A stretch of DNA of 64,000 bases from contig JAURVT010000010.1 in the NCBI GenBank assembly GCA_030655315.1, positions 118,031-182,030 on the forward strand, written 5' to 3'. Shown one piece after another: positions 19,022-27,046 of this stretch. The notes under the pieces are model-generated. The model ran no database searches. It worked only from the letters and a program-made list of their open reading frames with translations, and was not told the origin of the DNA. Every line of letters starts with the position of its first letter. Position 1 is the stretch's first letter. The stretch is from Nocardioidaceae bacterium. Lineage in GTDB: Bacteria; Actinomycetota; Actinomycetes; Propionibacteriales; Nocardioidaceae. Made by a program: the position numbers and the translations under genes.

Positions 19022-21019
19022 TCAGACGGGTGGCGCCGCGAGCACCACGACGCTGCGCGCGCTGACCACGACCTGGCCCGGGCTGCTGCCGACCACCGAC
19101 GACCGCGGCTCGGCGGTGTCGAGCAGGACGTCGACCCGGCGGCCGGTGAACCGCGGCGGGAGGGTCCACCCGAGCGGGTCGGCGCCGGCGTGCCACAGGA
19201 CCAGCAGCGCCTCGCCCTCGGGCTGATCGAGCAGCATGGCGATGCTGTCCAGGCCCTTGTCGTGCCAGTCGTCGCCGGTGAGCTCGCGGCCCGCGGGGTG
19301 CCACCAGGCGAGGTCGCGCCGGCCGTCGGCGAGCTCGGCGCCGGTGTAGAACGCGGCGGGGCTGAGCAGGGGGTGCTCGGTGCGCAGTTGGGCGAGGTCG
19401 CGCACGAGCGTCGTGAGGTGCGCCCAGTCGGGATCGACGTCCCAGTCGACCCAGGCCACCTCGTTGTCCTGGCAGTACGCGTTGTTGTTGCCGCCCTGGG
19501 TGCGGCCGAGCTCGTCGCCGTGCGCGATCATCGGCACGCCGGACGACAGCAGCAGGGTCGCCATCAGGTTGCGCGACTGGCGCCGGCGCAGCTCGAGCAC
19601 CTCGGGGTGGTCGGTGGCACCCTCGACGCCGCAGTTCCAGGACCGGTTGTCGCCGGAGCCGTCGCGGTTCTGCTCGCCGTTGGCCTCGTTGTGCTTGTCG
19701 TCGAAGGAGACCAGGTCGCGCAGCGTGAAGCCGTCGTGCGCGGTGACGAAGTTGACCGAGGCGCGCGGTCCGCGTCCGGTGACCTGGTAGACCTCCGACG
19801 ACCCGGCGACGCGCGACGCCAGCGCGCTGACGCCGCCGCCGGTGCCGCGCCAGAAGTCGCGGACGTCGTCGCGGAACCGGTCGTTCCACTCGCTCCAGCC
19901 CGGGGGGCAGGCACCCACGAGGTAGCCCTCCGCGGTGACGTCCCACGGCTCGGCGACGAGCTTCACCTCACCCAGCACCGGGTCGGCCGCGATGCGCTCC
20001 ATCAGCGAGCCGGCCACCTCCACCGCGTGGTCGCGCCCGCGGGCGAGGGAGGTCGCGAGGTCGAAGCGGAAGCCGTCGACGTGCATCTCCTCCACCCAGT
20101 AGCGCAGCGAGTCGAGCACGAGGTCGCTGACGGCCTCGAACGAGGTGTTGACGGTGTTGCCGCAGCCGGTGGAGTCGAGGTACTCGCCGTCGGCCTGGCG
20201 GTAGTAGGCGCCGTCGTCGAGGCCGCGCAGGTGCACCAGCGGTCCGTCGGTCCCGCCCTCGCAGGTGTGGTTGTAGACGACGTCCAGCACGACCTCGAGC
20301 CCGCGGGCGTGCAGGTCGCGCACCATCTGCTTGAACTCGGCGACCTGCTCGCCGTGGTCGCCGGCGGAGCTGAACGGCCCGTGGGGCGCGAGGTAGCCCG
20401 CGGTGTTGTAGCCCCAGTAGTTCTGCACGCCCCGGGCGGCCGCGTGGGGCTCGGTGGCGAAGTGGTGCACGGGCAGCAGCTCGACGGTGGTGACGCCGAG
20501 GCCCACGAGGTGGTCGAGGACGGCGGGGTGGGCCAGGCCGGCGTAGGTGCCGCGCAGGTGCTCGGGCACCGCCGGGTGGCGCACCGTCAGGCCGCGCACG
20601 TGGGCCTCGTAGACCACGGTGTGCTCCCACGGCACGCGCGGGGGCGCGTCGTCCCCCCAGTCGAAGCCGCCGTCGACGACGACCCCGCGCATGGTCGAGA
20701 CGCCGTCGACGATCCCCCCCACGACCGCGCGGGCGTACGGGTCGAGCAGCACGGTGCCGGCGTCGAAGCGGGCCCCGTCGAGCACGTCGTGGTGGCCGTC
20801 CACGCGGAACCCGTAGACCTGGCCGGCGCCGACGCCCGGGACGCAGCCGTGCCAGACGCCGTCGGTGCGACCGGGCAGCGGCAGCACGGTCTCGCCCCCG
20901 TCGCCGTCGAACAGGCAGAGCGAGACGGCGGACGCGCGCGGCGCCCAGATCGCGACGTTGGTGCCGACGTCGTCGAGGGTGGCGCCGAGTGGGGCCGGCG
21001 CGCCCCCGAGGATCTCCAT
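19022..21019 (-). CDS. glgX: Glycogen debranching enzyme GlgX
   Basis: GlgX (isoamylase type) hydrolyses alpha-1,6 branches of glycogen. The 665-residue protein has an N-terminal CBM48 (LGATLDDVGTNVAIWAPRA) and a GH13_11 barrel with VVYNHTCEGG, the nucleophile in DGFRFDLATSL, and the diagnostic FDDKHNEANGEQNRDGSGDN with NRSWNCG. ATG 21019 starts MEILGGAPAPLG; the frame beyond it is shadow. It is unlinked from the GlgE operon but belongs to the same storage-glucan metabolism. The divergent region to the crotonase gene holds a perfect 12-bp palindrome (21045-21056). Confidence 0.95.
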   Translation of the reverse strand: MEILGGAPAPLGATLDDVGTNVAIWAPRASAVSLCLFDGDGGETVLPLPGRTDGVWHGCVPGVGAGQVYGFRVDGHHDVLDGARFDAGTVLLDPYARAVVGGIVDGVSTMRGVVVDGGFDWGDDAPPRVPWEHTVVYEAHVRGLTVRHPAVPEHLRGTYAGLAHPAVLDHLVGLGVTTVELLPVHHFATEPHAAARGVQNYWGYNTAGYLAPHGPFSSAGDHGEQVAEFKQMVRDLHARGLEVVLDVVYNHTCEGGTDGPLVHLRGLDDGAYYRQADGEYLDSTGCGNTVNTSFEAVSDLVLDSLRYWVEEMHVDGFRFDLATSLARGRDHAVEVAGSLMERIAADPVLGEVKLVAEPWDVTAEGYLVGACPPGWSEWNDRFRDDVRDFWRGTGGGVSALASRVAGSSEVYQVTGRGPRASVNFVTAHDGFTLRDLVSFDDKHNEANGEQNRDGSGDNRSWNCGVEGATDHPEVLELRRRQSRNLMATLLLSSGVPMIAHGDELGRTQGGNNNAYCQDNEVAWVDWDVDPDWAHLTTLVRDLAQLRTEHPLLSPAAFYTGAELADGRRDLAWWHPAGRELTGDDWHDKGLDSIAMLLDQPEGEALLVLWHAGADPLGWTLPPRFTGRRVDVLLDTAEPRSSVVGSSPGQVVVSARSVVVLAAPPV

Positions 21020-21044
21020 CGGGACATCATCGCGGGTGCACGCC

Positions 21045-21056
21045 GTCCACGTGGAC
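21045..21056. promoter_or_regulatory. 12-bp perfect palindrome in glgX/crotonase divergent region
   Basis: GTCCACGTGGAC is a perfect palindrome, flanked by further imperfect symmetry (TGCAC... and ...GTGC). It lies 26 bp upstream of the glgX start and 114 bp upstream of the crotonase start, a position suited to an operator controlling glgX. Confidence 0.4.
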
Positions 21057-21169
21057 GACTGGTGCGACCGTGTCCGACCTGTCACCGTGTCGGGCCGCGC
21101 CCGGTGGCGGCGTCCGCGATGGGCGGTAGCGTGCGAGCGACCGTGGACGCAGGACGAGTGGAGGACACC

Positions 21170-21949
<780 letters not shown>

Positions 21950-22041
21950 GGCCGTCCGCCGTCGGCGTGCGCGCCGTCACGGGTGGTGCTTGGATCGGGC
22001 TCGGCCGCCGATCGCGGCCACCGACGACCGAGGAGAGCGAC

Positions 22042-23040
22042 GTGCGCGCAGTCCAGGTGACCGAGGCGGGGGCCCCCTTCGAGCTGGTGGAGCGCGAGGT
22101 GCCCGAGCCAGGTCGATGGCAGGTCCGCGTGCGCACCAGCGCGTGCGGCGTGTGCCACAGCGACGCGATGGCGGCCGGCGGCATGGCGAGCGCCTACCCG
22201 CGCGTCCCGGGCCACGAGGTCGCCGGCACCGTCGACGCGGTCGGCGAGGGCGTCACCCAGTGGGAGGTCGGCCAGCGGGTCGGGATCGGCTGGTTCGGCG
22301 GCGCCTGCTTCACCTGCACCCCGTGCCGCGACGGCGACTTCATCTCGTGCACCGCCCAGAAGGTCACCGGTCTGACGTCCGACGGCGGCTACGCCGAGCA
22401 CGTCATCGCGCAGGCCGACGCGCTCGCGGCCGTCCCCGACGAGCTCACCGACGCCGAGGCCGCGCCCCTGATGTGCGCCGGCGTCACCTGCTTCAACGCG
22501 CTGCGCGGCAGCGGTGCGCGTCCCGGTGACGTCGTCGCGGTGATCGGGCTCGGCGGGCTCGGCCACCTCGGCGTCCAGTTCGCGGCCGCGATGGGATTCG
22601 AGGTCGTCGCCGTCGCGCGTGGCACCGAGAAGGGCGACTTCGCCCGCCGGCTCGGCGCCCACCACTACGTCGACAGCACCAGCCAGGACGTCGCCGAGGT
22701 CCTCACCGGGCTCGGCGGGGCGAACGTGGTCCTGTCCACCGTCACCGATGCCGCCGCGGCCGCCGCCGCCGTCGGCGGCCTGGCGCCCCGGGGCCGGCTC
22801 GTCGTGGTCGGGGTCCCGGAGGAGCCGCTGCAGGTCCCCGCCGTCGACCTGATCCTGGCGAGCCGGCTCGTGACCGGCCACGCGTCGGGCACGGCCAAGG
22901 ACAGCGAGGACTGCCTGCGGTTCGCCGCGCTCACGGGGGTGCGGCCCATGATCGAGGAGGCGCCACTCGCCGACGCGTCGGCCGCGTTCGAACAGATGAT
23001 GGCCGGCACGCCGCGCTTCCGGATGGTCCTCACCACCTGA
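22042..23040 (+). CDS. Zinc-dependent alcohol dehydrogenase (AdhP-like)
   Basis: This 332-residue medium-chain dehydrogenase has the catalytic-zinc motif CGVCHSD (about 35-41) and GHE (57-59), four structural-zinc cysteines in CFTCTPCRDGDFISC, and the NAD motif GLGGLGHLG. It should oxidise primary alcohols with freely exchangeable NAD(H). It is clearly different from the NDMA-type dehydrogenase at 25.8-26.9 kb and is not part of the mycofactocin block. GTG 22042 follows AGGAGAG by 4 nt. Confidence 0.93.
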   Translation: MRAVQVTEAGAPFELVEREVPEPGRWQVRVRTSACGVCHSDAMAAGGMASAYPRVPGHEVAGTVDAVGEGVTQWEVGQRVGIGWFGGACFTCTPCRDGDFISCTAQKVTGLTSDGGYAEHVIAQADALAAVPDELTDAEAAPLMCAGVTCFNALRGSGARPGDVVAVIGLGGLGHLGVQFAAAMGFEVVAVARGTEKGDFARRLGAHHYVDSTSQDVAEVLTGLGGANVVLSTVTDAAAAAAAVGGLAPRGRLVVVGVPEEPLQVPAVDLILASRLVTGHASGTAKDSEDCLRFAALTGVRPMIEEAPLADASAAFEQMMAGTPRFRMVLTT

Positions 23041-23172
23041 GCCGACCGGGCCCGGACGTCGCCGGCGCACGACACTCGTCACACGCTCGTGACTCGCCGG
23101 TAGCATTCGGGCATACTGCTGTGATCGTCAGCACGTCAGCGTGCGCCTCACTCGGGGACGGTCGGAGGGACC

Positions 23173-23718
23173 ATGAAGCAGGACAAGGACGACCACGCCC
23201 CGGACGAGGGCGCGTCCGGCACCGCCACGCGGACGCCTCCGCCCACGGCCGGCGAGCTCGCCGCGGCCGACGGGGTCCACGACGGGGGCCACGACGGCGT
23301 CGCCGACGGGTACGAGGCGCGCCGCGAGGCGGCCGACGTCCCCGTGGCCGAGCCCGGCCCGACGGCCGAGGAGCGACGCGCGCACCGCAGGGAGCGCACC
23401 CGCGATGCCGCCCGCCGTGCGGGAGCCAGCGTGAGCTGGGTGCGGACCAAGGTCGCGCAGGTGGTCTGGCTCGTCGCCCTGGCGTGCGCCGTGGTGCTCG
23501 GCGTGGGCGCGCTGCTCGTCGCCCTCGACGCGAACGCCCAGAACGCGATCGTCTCGTGGGTGCTCGACCGCGCCGCCCAGCTCGACGGCCCCTTCATCGA
23601 CGTCTTCACCTTCTCCGGCGACGGTGGCCGCACCAAGCAGACCCTCGTCGGCTGGGGCCTGGCCGCCATCGCCTACCTCGTCGTCGGCCGCCTTGCCGAG
23701 CGGATCATCAAGCCCTAG
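23173..23718 (+). CDS. Membrane protein with disordered N-terminus, function unknown
   Basis: This 181-residue protein has about 95 charged, Pro/Ala/Asp-rich residues (likely cytosolic and disordered, ending in the basic RRAHRRERTRDAARRAG) followed by two transmembrane helices (VVWLVALACAVVLGVGALLV, about 100-120; VGWGLAAIAYLVVGRL, about 157-173). The layout resembles uncharacterised actinobacterial membrane proteins, and I cannot assign a role. ATG 23173 follows GGAGGG by 5 nt. A 190-bp stretch after it (23719-23908) shows no gene. Confidence 0.75.
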   Translation: MKQDKDDHAPDEGASGTATRTPPPTAGELAAADGVHDGGHDGVADGYEARREAADVPVAEPGPTAEERRAHRRERTRDAARRAGASVSWVRTKVAQVVWLVALACAVVLGVGALLVALDANAQNAIVSWVLDRAAQLDGPFIDVFTFSGDGGRTKQTLVGWGLAAIAYLVVGRLAERIIKP

Positions 23719-23908
23719 CCACACCGAACCGCCCAGCCGTGGAGCCGATCCGTCGGTTCGACCGTGTCGCTCCGCCCCGGGCTGCTGCCCGATCCCCTGT
23801 TTCCTCCGAGCGGATCGACGCGGACGAACTGACGGACCGGCGCCGTCGTGCGAGCAGCCCGACGAGGCCGTGCGCTGGTCGTCACCGGTCCCGAGGGACG
23901 CTCCCGAC

Positions 23909-24865
23909 TCACGTCCGGTCGTCGGCGAGCAGGCGGGAGAGGGCGCGCGGGACCTCGAGCACCGAGTCGATGCTCGCCAGACGGGCGCCGCTGGCACGGG
24001 TGAGGCGGGCGGCCTCGTCGTCGTCGTCCGCGGGGGCGAGGACGACGAGCTCGTCCAGCGCACGGGCGGCGGGGACGGCGTCGACGTCGTCGGTGGAGCG
24101 GCAGTCCGACAGCAGGACGACGACGCGACGACGCGCGCGCGAGCGCGACAGCTGGCGACCGGCCTCGACGAGCGCGTCGGCCACCGCGGTGGTGCCGTGG
24201 CCGCGCATGCCGAGCACGGTCTCGACCGTGCGGGTCGGACGCGACGGCGCCGTCAGCGCCTTGAGCACCTGGACGTCGGCCGCGAACGACAGCACGGCGT
24301 GCTCCTCGGGTGCCCGGGTCAGGCAGGCGGCCGCGGCGACCGCCGCCGTCGTCAGCCGGGCGCCGTTCATCGAGCCCGAGCGGTCGAGCACCAGGCACAG
24401 CGCCAGCCCCGGACGGGCCCAGTCGGTCGCGCGCAGCTCGTCGACGGACGGCGAGCGTCCCTCGGCGCGGGCCTCGACCACCGCGTCCATCGACCCGTCG
24501 ACGTCGAGGTCGCCGCCACGCCACGCCGGCACCGATCGACGGCGTCCCACACCGGGGCTGCGGGGCGTGCCGCGACGGGTCTGGTCGAGCACGAGGCGCG
24601 GCGCGATCCGGCGGACCGCCGCACGCAGGTGCTCGTCGGTGGCGTTGGCCATCTCCACGACGAGCGTGAGCGTGTCGTCGGGGTCGTCCTCGAGCGCCGA
24701 CGCGAGTGCGTCGAGGTCGAGCTCGCCGACCTGGGGCGACAGCTCGGCGAAGCGCGCGTTCCGGGCCAGCTCGGAGCGTCCGGTGGTGCGAGGCGCGCTC
24801 TGCCGCTGGCGCGACTCGGGCTTGGCGTCACCGGGGGAGGGGCCCGCCCCGGGGGGCGGGCTCAG
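23909..24865 (-). CDS. VWA-domain protein partner of the MoxR ATPase (start uncertain)
   Basis: About 318 residues. The C-terminal half is a von Willebrand A domain with the MIDAS motif DRSGSMNGARL, followed by the GTTAVADAL and LLSDCRSTDD elements. The N-terminal ~150 residues are helical and charged. Together with the MoxR ATPase next to it, this forms the MoxR-VWA pair that acts as a chaperone or metal/cofactor-insertion system in other operons. No ATG, GTG or TTG exists near the expected start; CTG 24865 overlaps the ATPase stop (CTGA) and follows GGAGGGGAGG, so a CTG start or a frameshift is likely. The next usable codon (GTG, about residue 70) would cut into the protein. Confidence 0.8.
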   Translation of the reverse strand: MSPPPGAGPSPGDAKPESRQRQSAPRTTGRSELARNARFAELSPQVGELDLDALASALEDDPDDTLTLVVEMANATDEHLRAAVRRIAPRLVLDQTRRGTPRSPGVGRRRSVPAWRGGDLDVDGSMDAVVEARAEGRSPSVDELRATDWARPGLALCLVLDRSGSMNGARLTTAAVAAAACLTRAPEEHAVLSFAADVQVLKALTAPSRPTRTVETVLGMRGHGTTAVADALVEAGRQLSRSRARRRVVVLLSDCRSTDDVDAVPAARALDELVVLAPADDDDEAARLTRASGARLASIDSVLEVPRALSRLLADDRT

Positions 24866-25779
24866 CGTTCCCCCGGCCTCCCCTCCGGCGCGTCCTCGTC
24901 GGGGGAGTCGTCGGTGGGCTCGGCACCGAACACGTCGATCCAGAGCTGCGTGACGACCTCCTCGGGGGTGCGGTCCGAGGCGTCCTGGACCCGGATCCGG
25001 CCGGTCAGCGACGCCTTGGCCGCGGCGAGGCCGACGTGCCAGTCGTCGGTGCCGGTGCCTCGGATGGACGCCAGCTGGTCGGCGACGCGTCCGAGGTCGA
25101 TCGCGCCGCGCACCGACGACCCGACCTCGACGTCGGGGTGCTCGCGCGTGGCTCGCACGAGGGCGACCACGCGGGCCCGCCAGGCGTCGTCGAGGCCGGG
25201 CACCCGGAGGTCGACGATGCGCGCCTCGGCGTCGGCGGTCTGGTAGCCCATCGAGATGCGGCACGTCCGGTCGTAGAGCGCGCCGGACACGCGGGCGGTG
25301 CCCACGGCGTCGACGGGGTTCATCGCCGCGACGACGCCGAAGCCGTCGGCCGCCGCGATCCGTCCGAGCCGCGGGACCGCGATCTCGTGCTCTGACATCG
25401 CCGCGAGCAGGACGTTGAGGGTCTCCTCGGGGATCCGGTTGAGCTCCTCGACGTACAGCAGGCCGCCGCCGCGCATGGCCTCGAGCAGCGGGCCGTCGGC
25501 GAAGATCTCGGGGACGTATCCGCGCGTGAGGACCAGCGCGGGGTCGAAGTGGCCGACGAGCCGGGCCGGGGTCAGCTCGGCGTTGCCCTCGACGAGCACG
25601 AACGGCACGTGCCGACTCGACGCGACGCGCCGCAGCAGCGTCGACTTGCCGGTGCCGGGCGGTCCCTCGAGCAGGACGTGGGCCCCGCCGCGCAGCGCCG
25701 CCTCGACGACCTCGGCCTCGTGCGCGCGGTCGACGACGTCGACGGGGTCGCGGGCGTGCACCCGCGGCCCCGTCTCCAT
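24862..25779 (-). CDS. MoxR-type AAA+ ATPase
   Basis: This 305-residue AAA+ ATPase of the MoxR/CbbQ/NorQ class has Walker A GPPGTGKS at residues 39-46, Walker B LLYVEEL at about 107-113, and the sensor-1 segment VVAAMNPVD. Relatives insert metal or remodel dehydrogenases and oxidases together with a VWA protein. ATG 25779 has AGGTGG upstream; two GTG codons (25786, 25783) are alternatives that would abut the dehydrogenase stop. It therefore forms one transcript with the NDMA-type alcohol dehydrogenase upstream and the VWA gene downstream, which makes maturation of that dehydrogenase its most likely job (inference). Confidence 0.9.
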   Translation of the reverse strand: METGPRVHARDPVDVVDRAHEAEVVEAALRGGAHVLLEGPPGTGKSTLLRRVASSRHVPFVLVEGNAELTPARLVGHFDPALVLTRGYVPEIFADGPLLEAMRGGGLLYVEELNRIPEETLNVLLAAMSEHEIAVPRLGRIAAADGFGVVAAMNPVDAVGTARVSGALYDRTCRISMGYQTADAEARIVDLRVPGLDDAWRARVVALVRATREHPDVEVGSSVRGAIDLGRVADQLASIRGTGTDDWHVGLAAAKASLTGRIRVQDASDRTPEEVVTQLWIDVFGAEPTDDSPDEDAPEGRPGER

Positions 25780-25788
25780 CGCCACCAC

Positions 25789-26901
25789 CTAGTGCGAGTG
25801 CACGACGACGCCGCGCACGTTCTTGCCGGCGAGGAGGTCGTCGTAGCCCTCGTTGACCTGGTCGAGCGTGTACGTCCTGGTGATGATCTCGTCGAGCTTG
25901 ATGTCGCCGCTCTGGTAGAGCCCGAGGATCTTGGGGATGTCGGTGGTGGGGTTGCAGTCGCCGAAGAGGCTGCCCTTCAGGGTCTTGCGGAAGAGCGTCA
26001 TGATCGAGCCGGGCAGCTCGATGTTCTGCTCCTCGAGCTTGTTCAGGCCGGTGAGGACGACGGTGCCGCCCTTGCCGATCGCGTTGAAGCCGCTGGCCAC
26101 GATCTCCGACGTCATCAGGCCGGGGGTGAGGATGGCCGAGTCGGCCATCTGCCCGCGGGTGAGGTCGGTGATCTTGTCCTGGGCCTCGGCCGCGCTGGCG
26201 AACGCGTGCGTCGCGCCGAGCTCCATCGCCTTCTCGCGCTTGTTCTCCAGCGGGTCGATCACGACGATGTTCTTCGCGCCCGACAGCCGGGCGCCCTGCA
26301 CGGCGTTGATGCCGATGCCGCCGATGCCGAAGATCGCGACCGTGTCGCCGGCCTTCACGTTGGCGGTGTTGACCGCCGCGCCCCAGCCCGTCGGCACGCC
26401 GCAGCCGACCAGGACGGCCTTCTCGAGCGGGAGGTCGTCGTCGACCTTGACGGCCGAGTTCTGGTGGATCACGCCGTACTGGCTGAAGGTGCCGAGCATG
26501 CACATCGCGCCGTAGTTGCCGCGCGGGCCCGTGATCGGGAAGCGCTCGCCGGGCAGGTAGCCCTCGAGGATGGTGGCGCCCATGTCGCAGATGGACTGCT
26601 GGCCGCTCGCGCAGTACCGACAGGACCCGCAGTTGGGGATGAACGAGCAGACGACGTGGTCGCCGACCGCGACGCGCGTGACGCCGGGCCCGACCTCCTC
26701 GATGATGCCCGCGCCCTCGTGGCCGAGGACCATCGGCAGGCGGGCCTCGAGGTCGCCGTGGGCGACGTGCACGTCGGAGTGGCACAGCCCGGCGTGCGTG
26801 TACCGGATCAGCACCTCCCCGGCCTGTGGCTTGTCGAGCTCGAGCTCCTCGATCTCGATGGGCTTGCCGGCTTCGACGACGACGGCTGCTTGTGTCTTCA
26901 T
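25789..26901 (-). CDS. NDMA-type (mycofactocin-dependent) zinc alcohol dehydrogenase
   Basis: This 370-residue medium-chain dehydrogenase has catalytic-zinc ligands C40, H61-E62 and C167, four structural-zinc Cys (91, 94, 97, 105) and NAD motif GIGGIG at 192-197. The segments SFIPNCGSCRYCASGQQ, GNYGAMCMLGTFSQY and GCGVPTGWGAAVNTA fit the NDMA-dependent, Rxyl_3153-like subfamily. Its members hold NAD(H) so tightly that an external carrier, mycofactocin, must reoxidise it. Ribosome-binding site AGGAG precedes ATG 26901. A TGTTCA-N5-TGAACA site lies 59 bp upstream, and the mycofactocin operon is 1.9 kb away. The alcohol substrate is not known from sequence. Confidence 0.93.
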   Translation of the reverse strand: MKTQAAVVVEAGKPIEIEELELDKPQAGEVLIRYTHAGLCHSDVHVAHGDLEARLPMVLGHEGAGIIEEVGPGVTRVAVGDHVVCSFIPNCGSCRYCASGQQSICDMGATILEGYLPGERFPITGPRGNYGAMCMLGTFSQYGVIHQNSAVKVDDDLPLEKAVLVGCGVPTGWGAAVNTANVKAGDTVAIFGIGGIGINAVQGARLSGAKNIVVIDPLENKREKAMELGATHAFASAAEAQDKITDLTRGQMADSAILTPGLMTSEIVASGFNAIGKGGTVVLTGLNKLEEQNIELPGSIMTLFRKTLKGSLFGDCNPTTDIPKILGLYQSGDIKLDEIITRTYTLDQVNEGYDDLLAGKNVRGVVVHSH

Positions 26902-26959
26902 GGGGTCTCCTAGGGCGTCGGTGATCCCGGTCACACTCGCACGCGGCCGAAGCCGGACG

Positions 26960-26976
26960 TGTTCAGTTATTGAACA
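26960..26976. promoter_or_regulatory. Inverted-repeat operator between dehydrogenase and regulator genes
   Basis: TGTTCA-gttat-TGAACA is a perfect 6-bp inverted repeat with a 5-bp spacer, centred 67 bp upstream of the dehydrogenase start and 79 bp upstream of the activator start. A near-identical site with the same geometry lies upstream of mftA (28693-28709). It is the likely binding site of the Fis-type activator encoded next to it. Confidence 0.65.
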
Positions 26977-27046
26977 AACGACGGTCCGGTGGCACAGTTC
27001 GCCGCGTGTGGCCCAGGTCACACCCTGTCCACCGCTGGAGGTGCCC

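Noticed and set aside
23719..23908. A tRNA or small RNA gene in the 190-bp gap
   Set aside because: No cloverleaf, T-arm motif or strong terminator hairpin; only a weak CGAACCG/CGGTTCG pair.
24866..26785. Upstream extension of the VWA frame by about 640 codons
   Set aside because: It runs opposite no separate gene function but in the +1 frame of the MoxR and dehydrogenase genes; composition is shadow-like. Only the part from about 24865 shows protein character.
27008..27046. GTG 27008 as start of the Fis-type activator
   Set aside because: It has no ribosome-binding site, while GTG 27047 has GGAGG at 5-nt spacing.
26902..27046. Sigma-54 (-24/-12) promoter for the dehydrogenase or activator
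   Set aside because: No GG-N10-GC with the proper context is visible, and the regulator lacks GAFTGA.
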